Assembly: GCF_026130175.1 (NCBI RefSeq) | Contig: NZ_JAIGNI010000011.1 | Coordinates: 48,211-112,210 of the forward strand | From: Lyngbya sp. CCAP 1446/10 | GTDB taxonomy: Bacteria; Cyanobacteriota; Cyanobacteriia; Cyanobacteriales; Microcoleaceae | Direction: 5' to 3' | Length of the DNA: 64,000 nucleotides | Shown here: piece after piece, positions 8,604 to 15,989 of the stretch | How the letters are laid out: each line of letters begins with the position of its first letter | Position numbering within the stretch: the first letter of the stretch is position 1 | Made by a program: the position numbers and the translations under genes | Notes under the pieces: model-generated | Told to the model about the DNA's origin: nothing | Databases searched by the model: none | What the model saw: only the letters and a program-made list of their open reading frames with translations

Positions 8604-9072
8604 ATGCCAAGAAAACGCCGTCATTTAAAAACTGGATATTCTTACCATATCACCACCCGTTGCAACAACCGCGAGTTTAAATTAGGACGGCGCGAATGTC
8701 GGGAGGTGTTTCTCTATGCAATTAAGAAAGCGTTGGATAAATACAAGTTTATGAACGTTTAACTGATGACGGGTTAACTTTGTGGCATCCCGCTTTTCTC
8801 CGACTAGGGAACAGCTTAGAAGAATGTGCCAGAAAGTACAAAGGCTTTTGTTAGAAGTACAAACCCCAGGAGAAGAACCCAAGCAAGTGCCACTGGGGAA
8901 GTAAGCTACTCACTGGGGTTCATCTTTTCGATAAAGGTTCACCCAAAAAAGCCAAGTCCTGTTACGTAGCCCCCCCCCGTGCCTGGTATCGGAAGATGAA
9001 GAACTGACAAGGGTTATACGTCAATTCATCGCTGCCAATAAGCGCAATCATGAGGTAGAAACTGAGTTTTGA
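8604..9072 (+). pseudogene. RAYT-type (Y1) transposase, decayed
   Basis: On the plus strand, antisense to the cluster, an ATG at 8604 opens a frame MPRKRRHLKTGYSYHITTRC that reads 52 codons, to a stop at 8760. This is the N-terminus of a REP-associated tyrosine transposase. The middle, with the HxH motif and the catalytic Tyr, is deleted. C-terminal pieces then follow in changing frames: LWHPAFLRLGNSLEECARKY, KCHWGSK, KLLTGVHLFDKGS and finally TRVIRQFIAANKRNHEVE with a stop at 9070-9072. The gene is clearly dead. Confidence 0.8.
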
Positions 9073-9105
9073 CCTGTGTTGAGGTGAGTGATGCTGTGGC
9101 AGTGA

Positions 9106-9249
9106 TTACTCGGCGTCGCCGCCCGCAAAAGGGAATCGAAAATCGAGGCCTTGGGCCTCAACAGTGCCACACGAAGAAGCAGAAGTGGTGGCAGTGGTGT
9201 CCCGTTGCACAGGGGCAGTTTGAATGGGGCGCAAAGATTTCTTCTTCAT
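9106..9249 (-). CDS. patE: Cyanobactin precursor peptide E1 (core GLDFRFP)
   Basis: This 47-residue precursor has the leader MKKKSLRPIQTAPVQRD..., nearly the same as in the other two copies. Next come a recognition segment ending VEAQ, a predicted 7-residue core GLDFRFP (DNA 9130-9150), and the follower FAGGDAE. A core ending in Pro followed by FAG(D)DAE is the hallmark of anacyclamide/piricyclamide-type precursors; from family knowledge, the A protease cleaves before the core and G cyclises after Pro. The follower has Gly where E2 has Asp. The LSEEAL element that recruits heterocyclases is absent. An AAGGAGACTTGT ribosome site precedes the ATG; an upstream in-frame ATG at 9297 is less likely. 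The product would be cyclo-(GLDFRFP). Confidence 0.9.
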   Translation of the reverse strand: MKKKSLRPIQTAPVQRDTTATTSASSCGTVEAQGLDFRFPFAGGDAE

Positions 9250-9373
9250 ACAAGTCTCCTTGAATTTTGGGTAGATTTTCCGACGGCTGAGCGTCACCTT
9301 TGGCTTTACTTTTCGCGCTCTTCGAGTGCGGATAGTTTTCGCGTGGCAACTCTCACCGACTTTTCTATTAATT

Positions 9374-9401
9374 AGATTAACACTTTATCGAAAGTTGTCA
9401 A
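9374..9401 (-). promoter_or_regulatory. Sigma70-type promoter of precursor E1
   Basis: Reading on the minus strand, TTGACA (9396-9401) and TAATCT (9374-9379) are separated by 16 bp. The same arrangement stands upstream of all three precursor genes at the same distance. The untranslated leader to the ATG is about 115 nt long. Confidence 0.7.
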
Positions 9402-9597
9402 GCTTTTTTCAGTATTTTTTTTCAGTATTTCTTATTTAATTTTTCGCAGTAAATAGCGCCCGGTTTCAAGAGCCACCCAGCCTCAAAAGCCGAAATTATG
9501 TTGATAAATTGCCGGGAAATGGAAGAGGGGGAAATGGAAGAGCGATGCCCTTGATTCTCTCAAGCAGCTTTTAGTAAGAATTGGCTTGAGGTTTTTG

Positions 9598-9826
9598 CCA
9601 GAAGTACAAACCCAAGCAGAAGAACCCAACCAAGTGCCACTGGGGTAGCAAGCTACTCGGCAGGGTTCATCTTGAGGATAAAGGTTCAACTACTCACCCC
9701 AAAAAATCCAACTCCTGTTTCGTACCACCCCCGTGCCAGGTATCGGAAGACGAAGAACTAACAAGGGTTGTACGTCAATTCATCGCTGCCAATAGAGCGC
9801 CAAAGGAGGTAGAAACTGAGTTTTGA
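9598..9826 (+). pseudogene. RAYT transposase C-terminal remnant, second copy
   Basis: The sequence is a diverged copy of 8853-9072. It encodes fragments resembling RKYKPKQKNP..KCHWGSKLL and ends TRVVRQFIAANR..EVETEF with a TGA at 9824-9826. It lies immediately downstream of precursor E2 on the opposite strand, just as the first copy lies downstream of E1. Confidence 0.65.
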
Positions 9827-9859
9827 CATTTTTTGAGGTGAGTGATACTGTGGAAGTGA

Positions 9860-10009
9860 TTACTCCGCGTCGTCGCCAGCAAAAGGATACATTGCTGTGG
9901 ACTCTCGTAATGTGGAGGCCGCCAGGCCGACATGGCTACTAGCTGAAGTGGCAGTGGTGTCCCGTTGCACAGGTGCAGTTTGAATGGGGCGCAAAGATTT
10001 CTTCTTCAT
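9860..10009 (-). CDS. patE: Cyanobactin precursor peptide E2 (core TLRESTAMYP)
   Basis: This 49-residue precursor has the leader MKKKSLRPIQTAPVQRD..., recognition segment GLAAS, predicted 10-residue core TLRESTAMYP (DNA 9884-9913) and follower FAGDDAE with stop. Leader and follower are conserved with E1 while the core is entirely different, which is the normal pattern of cyanobactin precursors. AAGGAGACTTGTATT precedes the ATG. The frame is open for 47 further codons upstream, but that extension is not conserved in E1 or E3, so I reject it. The core offers Tyr, Thr, Ser and Arg to the F prenyltransferase. Confidence 0.92.
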   Translation of the reverse strand: MKKKSLRPIQTAPVQRDTTATSASSHVGLAASTLRESTAMYPFAGDDAE

Positions 10010-10130
10010 AATACAAGTCTCCTTGAATTTTGGGTAGATTTTCCGACGGCTGAGCGTCACCTTTGGCTTGACTTTTCCCTGTTTGGGTCTAGTTTTCGCG
10101 TGGCAACTCTCACCCACTTTTCTATTAATT

Positions 10131-10158
10131 AGAATAACACTTCGTCGCAAGTTGTCAA
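10131..10158 (-). promoter_or_regulatory. Sigma70-type promoter of precursor E2
   Basis: On the minus strand TTGACA (10153-10158) and TATTCT (10131-10136) are spaced by 16 bp, at the same position relative to the start codon as in the E1 and E3 units. Confidence 0.7.
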
Positions 10159-10365
10159 GCTTTTTTCGAGAACTTTTTTCAGTATTTTTTTATTGAATTT
10201 TTCGCACTAAATAGCGCCCGGTTTCAAGAGCCACCCAGCCTCAAAAGCCGAAATTATGTTGATAAATTGCCAGGAAATGGAAGAGCGATCGCCCCTTTGT
10301 TATCCTTTGTTTATAGTAAGAATTTGGTCAAATTGAAGAGCGATCGGGGCTCGGAAAACTCAGCA

Positions 10366-10434
10366 TTGACAGAGATTGTACGTCAATTCATCGCTGCCAA
10401 TAAGCGCAATCATGAGGTAGAAACTGAGTTTTGA
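10366..10434 (+). pseudogene. RAYT transposase C-terminal remnant, third copy
   Basis: Only the last codons (about VRQFIAANKRNHEVETEF and TGA at 10432-10434) remain. The copy sits downstream of precursor E3 in the same relation as the other two remnants to E1 and E2. Confidence 0.6.
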
Positions 10435-10470
10435 CAACATTTTTTGAGGTGAGTGATACTGTGGAAGTGA

Positions 10471-10655
10471 TTACTCCGCCTCGTCGCCAGCAAAAGGATT
10501 TGGATCTAATATACTACAGGTGGTGGTTGTACAAAGAATATTTGGAGATTAGGTTGGTAAGAGGCCGCCAGGCCGTGGCTACTACTAGCTGAAGTGGCAG
10601 TGGTGTCCCGTTGCACAGGGGCAGTTTGAATGGGGCGCAAAGATTTCTTCTTCAT
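10471..10655 (-). pseudogene. patE: Cyanobactin precursor E3, frameshifted in the core
   Basis: The leader MKKKSLRPIQTAPVQRD... and recognition segment GLAAS are intact, with the same ribosome site as E1 (AAGGAGACTTGT). In frame, the protein then reads YQPNLQIFFVQPPPVVY and stops at 10506-10508. The conserved follower PFAGDEAE with its stop is present at 10471-10497 but in another frame (offset by two). One small insertion or deletion in the core would restore a complete precursor. As read, the 49-residue product lacks the follower and should not be cyclised. The alternative frame before the follower contains CTTTTCSILDPNP. A sequencing error cannot be excluded. Confidence 0.75.
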
Positions 10656-10773
10656 ACAAGTCTCCTTGAATTTTGGGTAGATTTTCCGACGGCTGAGCGT
10701 CACCTTTGGCTTTACTTTTCCCTGTTTGGGTCTAGTTTTCGCGTGGCAACTCTCACCGACTTTTCTATTAACT

Positions 10774-10801
10774 AGATTAACACTTTATCGAAAGTTGTCA
10801 A
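10774..10801 (-). promoter_or_regulatory. Sigma70-type promoter of precursor E3
   Basis: On the minus strand TTGACA (10796-10801) and TAATCT (10774-10779) are spaced by 16 bp, matching the E1 promoter almost base for base. Confidence 0.7.
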
Positions 10802-10973
10802 GCTTTTTTCAGGAACTTTTTTCAGTATTTTTTATTGAATTTTTCGCAGTAAATAGCGCCAGTTTTTAAGAGCCACCCAGCCTCAAAAGCCGAAATTATG
10901 TTGATAAATTGCCAGGAAATGGAAGAGCGATCGCCCCTATTTAAACTCAGAAACGATGCCTTCCAAAACCAAT

Positions 10974-12488
10974 TTATGACCAAATTCGGCCCCTGCGGAA
11001 AGGTACCTTTGGTCTATCAGCTTGCGCCTCAGACAACTTCTTCCACCAGTAACCGTAATCTTCCAATCCCGTCGAATTTAATAAACGCTCTTTCGCGTCT
11101 GGCGCGTCAATAATTGGCATGATTGACTGACCCCAAACTGCATCTCCGTAAATCTTGCCATTTTGAGGTTTTTTCGCCTTTTCTCGCGCCAAAGTCCCCG
11201 ACCCTTCCGACAGCGACCAGTAGCCTACTAACCCCGCTTCATTTCCCTTTAAACGGTGAACTAACTTCGATTGAATTTCCTTAGCCGTCCGCACTTTATT
11301 CCACAGACGAACCTCAGAGATTTTACCATTAAATAAATAATCTCCGTAACCCGGTTGTTCTGTGTTCCCCGCACCAATGCGGAGGGGACGTTTAGTATTT
11401 GCTTTAAACTTGACATTCTCTTGCTTGCTTACTTCCTGTCCGTTGACATAAAAATGAGCCGTATCAGATTTTCCATCGTAAACCCCCGTCAAATGTACCC
11501 AAACATTAATCTCAACATTCGGCCCACTCAACACAGTCCAACTCGCTCCCACTTCGCCGCTTCCCAGCCAAAACTCCCATTTCCCAGCAGGAGTTGCGTA
11601 GAACAAATAGCCCTTGCAACCATTCACATCAGACCCATCCCGCGAAGTCAATACTGATCTGTATCCATCGCCTCCAATAAACATCACCCACACCTCAACA
11701 GTGAACGTAGTGGGATTGATTTCCTTGGCATAATCAATATCAATCTTGTCATCAATGCCGTCAAAATTCAGCACTGTTTGCAAGCGTTCTTGCACAGCAT
11801 TCGTATCCGTCATAGTAACTATCTCCTGTGTTTCAATTACTTCAGCGAGCACGGGAACCTCAGACAACTCCCAAGTTGCTCCGTGAATTGTCCCGTGATT
11901 CGCATTTTGAGTCTTGTCGCAAACTGTATTGGCGGTACCTTCATTGAAAGGCCAATAGCCGGCCAGTCCCGGTTCATTTCCTGCCAAACAGCGAGACATA
12001 TCCGCTTGAAGTTCTGCCTGACTGCGGCATTTATTCCAAATTCTAATTTCCGAAAGTTGACCCTTCCAACACTCTGCACCTTGAGGATTTTTCGTGCCAA
12101 TGAACCAACTTATGCTGCTAGATTTTTTCCGGCGTTTGCCATCCAAAGTCTGCACGAGTTCACCATTTACATAAAAGTGCAGCTTGCTGTTAGCTTCAAA
12201 TACTAGCGCTAGATGAAACCAAGTGCCTGCTACAAACTTAGCTGAGGTAGTGTTGTAATTTTTCCTCTTATAAACCGTGAACCGAAGCTGGTTGTTAAAT
12301 AAACCAAAACCCCAAGCAGGATGCTCCGAAAATACTCTTTGCACCCCCTTATTTGTTTTAGTTTTTACCCAAGCTTCTACGGTAAAGTTGTTGCCCAATT
12401 CGCAGGAAATATGGGGAATGGCAACATAACTGTCTACCCCGTCAAAGGTCAGAACTGGTCGGCTGTTCTTTAGGAGATTAGTCATCAC
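10974..12488 (-). CDS. patC: Two LamG domains fused to a PatC/TenC/TruC-like tail
   Basis: This 504-residue protein has two concanavalin-A-like LamG/jellyroll domains, about residues 10-200 and 235-440. Each starts VLTFDGVDSYVAIPH or VLNFDGIDDKIDIDY and ends with LSEIRIWNKCRSQAEL or ISEVRLWNKVRTAKEI, then GL(A/V)GYWxxxEG. The last 35 residues (from about GLEDYGYWWKKL to PFRRGRIWS) match what I know of the small PatC/TenC/TruC proteins of cyanobactin clusters, whose function is unknown. PatC proteins are normally short, so the LamG part is unusual and might bind a carbohydrate or a peptide. It has no signal peptide. It lies between B and the precursor array in the usual C position. Confidence 0.8.
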   Translation of the reverse strand: MMTNLLKNSRPVLTFDGVDSYVAIPHISCELGNNFTVEAWVKTKTNKGVQRVFSEHPAWGFGLFNNQLRFTVYKRKNYNTTSAKFVAGTWFHLALVFEANSKLHFYVNGELVQTLDGKRRKKSSSISWFIGTKNPQGAECWKGQLSEIRIWNKCRSQAELQADMSRCLAGNEPGLAGYWPFNEGTANTVCDKTQNANHGTIHGATWELSEVPVLAEVIETQEIVTMTDTNAVQERLQTVLNFDGIDDKIDIDYAKEINPTTFTVEVWVMFIGGDGYRSVLTSRDGSDVNGCKGYLFYATPAGKWEFWLGSGEVGASWTVLSGPNVEINVWVHLTGVYDGKSDTAHFYVNGQEVSKQENVKFKANTKRPLRIGAGNTEQPGYGDYLFNGKISEVRLWNKVRTAKEIQSKLVHRLKGNEAGLVGYWSLSEGSGTLAREKAKKPQNGKIYGDAVWGQSIMPIIDAPDAKERLLNSTGLEDYGYWWKKLSEAQADRPKVPFRRGRIWS

Positions 12489-12545
12489 TTTGATTCCTGC
12501 TGGCTTAAGAGTTTAGATATGAATTGGAGAAGGAGGCTAAGTTTC

Positions 12546-12678
12546 AATACGGTTCACTTAACATATTTATGCCCCGGAGATCCCCCTAAATCCCCCTTAA
12601 GAAGGGGGACTTTGAGGGCATTCTTGTCCCCCCCTTTTTAAGGGGGGTTAGGGGGGATCGTCTTAAGTAAACCGTATT
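12546..12678. repeat. R2 repeat, copy 1
   Basis: The element is bounded by AATACGGTTCAC and its approximate complement AAACCGTATT. Inside, ATCCCCCTAAATCCCCC and GGGGGTTAGGGGGGAT are inverted, separated by GGGACTTTGAGG..CTTGTCCCCC. It sits in the 288-bp gap between the C and B genes of the cyanobactin cluster, where transcription would pass through it. Two more copies lie at 26231-26342 and 47434-47569. Confidence 0.8.
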
Positions 12679-12776
12679 GGGCTAACGTATTGGGCTAAGT
12701 TTCCCATTTCATATCTAAACTTTTTAGTTGAAAAATCAGCCGTTATTTTTGGCCGAAAAAATGACAAAAGTGGTTT

Positions 12777-12992
12777 TTACCGCCTGCCGCCCCAGCAGCC
12801 ACAACCAGAAGTTTTAAGCTGCTGATAACTGCGGTAAGCAAAAGGTGCTGGGTCATTGTAATTTGCCCCGTGCATCAAATCGATGCGAATGTCAACCAAA
12901 TCTTCCGATCGACCGTTCACAACATCCACAGAGTGGTAGGGGTGAATGAGTTCCGGTCTTTTCACAGGTGCTGATAATTTCGGCAGCTTCAT
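12777..12992 (-). CDS. patB: Cyanobactin cluster protein, PatB/AcyB/McaB family
   Basis: This small protein of 71 residues reads KLPKLSAPVKRPELIHPYHSVDVV and then HGANYNDPAPFAYRSYQQ. It fits the PatB/AcyB/McaB family found in nearly all cyanobactin clusters, whose function is unknown and which is reported as dispensable for peptide production in patellamide work. The C-terminus GCGCWGGRR is Cys/Gly-rich, and a similar GCGCDG occurs in the linker of the neighbouring A protease. It starts 12 bp after the A gene stop, so the two are surely co-transcribed. Confidence 0.82.
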   Translation of the reverse strand: MKLPKLSAPVKRPELIHPYHSVDVVNGRSEDLVDIRIDLMHGANYNDPAPFAYRSYQQLKTSGCGCWGGRR

Positions 12993-13004
12993 AATATGTC
13001 CAAA

Positions 13005-15029
13005 TTAGTAAGGAGTAGACCAAGAACGCACTTCGCCCAGCGTCACCGGGATAATGTCGCTGACATCGATCGTAAAGCGGTAAACTTTCTTAGCGCGGCG
13101 GCTATTTTCTGGATCGAAAAACTTCAATTTCACATCCCAGCAATCACTATCAAGCCGGCAGAAGGGGCTTTTTTCTACGTTAATGCTGTCGAGTTCCATT
13201 CCTGTGGCCACTGCCTCGGCGAAGGTAGAAGCCGCTTGGAAAGCGTTAGTAGCGGCAAAATTCAGCGCCCGGTCTTGCGAAGTGGTTCCCAAGTTCCGCA
13301 AATCGTAGTAAATGCGGTTGAGGAAGCTGCCGAGGGTGCGCCGCATCGTTTCTTCAGTTGCTTCTGTTGCGGTAGTCCGTACCGTTTCCAAAGCAGCCGT
13401 GACGAGGGTATTCACTTTCCAACTGTACATTCCTCGCGTGTTGTGCGGCTCAATCACCGGCACCACTTGCCCGGAGAAAAGTTTCACAGTTTTGCCGCTC
13501 AGCACGCCCGGAATCGTGACTCGTTCTATATAGTTTTCGCTCTCTTCCGCCTCTACCTGACCGGCCAAAAATTCTTGCAAAATCCCGTAGACATCGCGGC
13601 CAAAAGCTCCGACTGGCTCAATGGCATAAATGGGTGTCAATTCTAAATTCAGCGTCCAAATTAAAGCTTTTGCTTCCGAGGGGTTTTGTTCGAGATAGTC
13701 GGCCATTTGACGACCATCGTAGGGGTTGGACGGCACGGCGGTATTCTCAATTTCATAGGCCGGCATGAGTTGCTTAAACGAGTCGCGCCTTGCTTCGCTG
13801 CCGAAGTCGTAGCCCAGTGTTCCCAAAGCGTAGACGAGTTGGGAATCTTCCAGGTCGCTGGGTGCTTGGCTGGCAGCGATGCCGGTCGGTCTGTTGTTGG
13901 ACATAAAAGAGTTTCCTGCACTAAATGAATTGATTGGGCGGGGCAAAGATGTTTCTGCTGCTGTAGTTGCTGGTAGAGACGGGCTTACTTCTGCCGAAGT
14001 CGCTGAAGTAAGTAGCTCTAAATCTGATGTTTCGGGCGCTTGGTTGAAAGATTCCAGCACTTGCTCAGAAACCCCCGATCCCAGATCAATAGTTCCGTCG
14101 CAGCCGCAGCCTGCTGCTTCAACTGCTTCTAATTCCTCGGACATCTTTCCTCCTTGAAGTAAATAATAAGTTGCGCCCAGAATGTTGAGCTTTCCAGCCA
14201 AACAGCGACGATCGCTCTCTGGTAGATCTGCATCGCAAGGTAAGGCACTCTTTAAAATGGCATCTCGTACCTTGCCTGGATCGGGCGTTTCTCCGCGCTG
14301 AACTTGCAAGCTAAGCAGCAAAGCCACAACTCCAGATACAATCGGTGTTGCAAAACTGGTACCGCTCAACCTGACTGTGCCGCCTCCTGGCTTTGCCCCC
14401 AAGATATTTTCTCCTGGTGCCAGAATTCCTTGATTTTGGTAGGCTTCACCCCAGTTGCTAAAGTCAATCGGCTTGCCCCGATTGTCCATTGCCCCTACGG
14501 CCAAGACAGCCGGAAGTGCTGCCGGAACGTGCAAGCATTCGCAGCCATCATTGCCCGCTGCGGCCACAATTAAGACATTGCGGTCTTGGCAGAGTTGTAC
14601 CGCCCTTGCTAGCCAGCCTTCGGCTTCCCCTATTTCGGTCAGTTGACCGCCACTGACGTTGATGACGTGAGCTCCTGCATTGACTGCTTGCTCGATCGCG
14701 CGAGCTAGATCCAGTTGAGCCAGTTTCAGGCGATCGTCAGCAAAAATGGGAATAACTAAGCCCCGACATTGGGGCGCTATTCCGCGTATTTCAGATCTTC
14801 TGTGCTGGCCAAAAATCGTGCTAGCAACGTGCGTGCCATGCAGGGACATGGAACCTGAGACTTGTGCTTCCCCTTTTACCAAGGTTGGCAGCCGCGTCAG
14901 ATTGGCTCCCTCAAAACAGGGGTGAACAAGGTCAACTAACCCATCAAGGACTGCTACACAAATCTGCGAATCCCCTTGAGTTTTTGTCCACAGCTCTTGG
15001 ATACCTCGTAGCTCTGTTAAGTCGGACAT
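13005..15029 (-). CDS. patA: Cyanobactin leader protease, PatA-type subtilisin
   Basis: This 674-residue protein has an N-terminal S8 protease domain with Asp29 (AVLDG), His64 (LHGTHVAS), oxyanion Asn160 (AAGND) and Ser225 (SGTSFATP). The Asp-to-His spacing is short, without the capping insertion of the G protein, so I assign it as the A protease that removes the leader before the core. A low-complexity linker (about 290-400, with AAGCGCDG) leads to the same C-terminal domain as in G (LVYALGTLGYDFGSEARRDSF onward, about 402-674), which is very similar between the two. It is the first gene of the cluster. A perfect palindrome lies 22 bp upstream of its ATG. Confidence 0.9.
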   Translation of the reverse strand: MSDLTELRGIQELWTKTQGDSQICVAVLDGLVDLVHPCFEGANLTRLPTLVKGEAQVSGSMSLHGTHVASTIFGQHRRSEIRGIAPQCRGLVIPIFADDRLKLAQLDLARAIEQAVNAGAHVINVSGGQLTEIGEAEGWLARAVQLCQDRNVLIVAAAGNDGCECLHVPAALPAVLAVGAMDNRGKPIDFSNWGEAYQNQGILAPGENILGAKPGGGTVRLSGTSFATPIVSGVVALLLSLQVQRGETPDPGKVRDAILKSALPCDADLPESDRRCLAGKLNILGATYYLLQGGKMSEELEAVEAAGCGCDGTIDLGSGVSEQVLESFNQAPETSDLELLTSATSAEVSPSLPATTAAETSLPRPINSFSAGNSFMSNNRPTGIAASQAPSDLEDSQLVYALGTLGYDFGSEARRDSFKQLMPAYEIENTAVPSNPYDGRQMADYLEQNPSEAKALIWTLNLELTPIYAIEPVGAFGRDVYGILQEFLAGQVEAEESENYIERVTIPGVLSGKTVKLFSGQVVPVIEPHNTRGMYSWKVNTLVTAALETVRTTATEATEETMRRTLGSFLNRIYYDLRNLGTTSQDRALNFAATNAFQAASTFAEAVATGMELDSINVEKSPFCRLDSDCWDVKLKFFDPENSRRAKKVYRFTIDVSDIIPVTLGEVRSWSTPY

Positions 15030-15050
15030 GAAGTCTGAAAAATACTTTGA

Positions 15051-15071
15051 CCAAGCTTTATAGAAGCTTGG
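15051..15071. promoter_or_regulatory. Perfect palindrome upstream of the A protease gene
   Basis: CCAAGCTT and AAGCTTGG flank a 5-nt centre at 15051-15071, 22 bp before the start of the first cluster gene. It could be an operator or an RNA hairpin in the 5' leader; it has no U-tract, so a terminator is unlikely. I see nothing else definite in the gap 15030-15325. Confidence 0.4.
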
Positions 15072-15325
15072 GCAACATTCTACAGCACGCTATACCGATA
15101 AATTTCTGTCTATGAAAAATTTAATGTAAATTTTTGTTGATTTGTATAGGGGGTAGAACCATGAGGGGTCAGACCGCCTACAACCCGCAGATTTTGAGGA
15201 AGGATAAAGGTAAGTAGGACTTACGCATTGACAAAATGATTGTATTGTCAATACATCTGAAGAGAGGCATCGCTATTCCCTCATGAGACAGAATTCGGTT
15301 GCCGAACTTCCTTCTTTCCGAAGTT

Positions 15326-15937
15326 TCAATTATTAGTTGTTGGCCCGTCGGGAGAGGGTACAGATTGAATTGGTGTCGGAGGCAAATTAGAGCGGCTTTT
15401 GGTGAGAGTAGCCGACACCAAAGCATAGCCCAAAACAGCAGGAAGCACGATCGCACTCAGAAACACGATCGCCATCGCCCATGTCATCGCATTCGAGATC
15501 GGGCCGTAATGAGTGCGGTAAGGGTCAAACATTGGTAAATTAGGCATCGGGGCGTCCCGCAGCGCGATCGGGCGTTTGAACCGCACCCGCCTGTCATCGA
15601 GCTTTTCGAGCAAAATCCAGCCAACTTCCGCCTCTTCCCGACACAGCTTGTGAAAAATCGCCGGATTGCGAAACAAATCGCTGCTAGCCCGCACAATCTT
15701 GTATTCCCAAACTGTCAAATCATCAGGATTGCGATCGGATTTTGGATTGCCATTTGCGATCGCATTTTTAGGCGTACTAAAATTATCTTCTTGAGATTCG
15801 TACCGAGTCAAAACTTCCTCCTCCTCATCGCATTTTTGCCCCGCAGCTAATTGCTCGTGGCTAACCAAGATACCCATGATTGCAGCCTCCAAGCCGAGAC
15901 TGCCAACCATCAAACTCCAAATCATAATTTCAGTCAT
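15326..15937 (-). CDS. Conserved cyanobacterial membrane protein, unknown function
   Basis: The 203-residue product begins with a hydrophobic segment (residues 3-25, MIWSLMVGSLGLEAAIMGIL). A charged linker and a soluble block follow, WEYKIVRASSDLFRNPAIFHKLCREEAEVGWILLEKLDD, then RVRFKRP (about 75-125). A second membrane segment lies near 150-175 (WAMAIVFLSAIVLPAVLGYAL), with a Pro/Ser-rich tail. The central block resembles proteins of unknown function seen in many cyanobacteria. No catalytic motif is visible. It is on the same strand as ribD, 52 bp downstream of it, and may be co-transcribed. Confidence 0.6.
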   Translation of the reverse strand: MTEIMIWSLMVGSLGLEAAIMGILVSHEQLAAGQKCDEEEEVLTRYESQEDNFSTPKNAIANGNPKSDRNPDDLTVWEYKIVRASSDLFRNPAIFHKLCREEAEVGWILLEKLDDRRVRFKRPIALRDAPMPNLPMFDPYRTHYGPISNAMTWAMAIVFLSAIVLPAVLGYALVSATLTKSRSNLPPTPIQSVPSPDGPTTNN

Positions 15938-15989
15938 ACAAGGAGTTAAAAGTTAAAAATTAAAAAATCAAAAGACTCGCTTTTAACTT

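Larger units (their letters stand above)
9007..10932 (-). repeat. Threefold tandem amplification of the precursor unit
   Basis: Three units (about 9007-9530, 9750-10290 and 10366-10932) share, in plus-strand order, a transposase remnant end, the precursor gene, the promoter region and a block containing TTTCAAGAGCCACCC then AATTATGTTGATAAATTGCC. Only the core codons and some spacer lengths differ between units. Confidence 0.8.

Noticed and set aside
10010..10150. N-terminal extension of precursor E2 (47 extra codons)
   Set aside because: The extension covers the promoter and leader RNA and is not conserved in E1 or E3, whereas the ribosome site sits just before the MKKKSL start.
9007..10932. 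A CRISPR-like or integron-like array, suggested by the three regular units
   Set aside because: The units are over 500 bp, each with a promoter and an open reading frame; they are gene duplicates.
13661..14646. Plus-strand frames over the A protease gene
   Set aside because: They are shadows of the minus-strand protease gene, with no motif or ribosome site.
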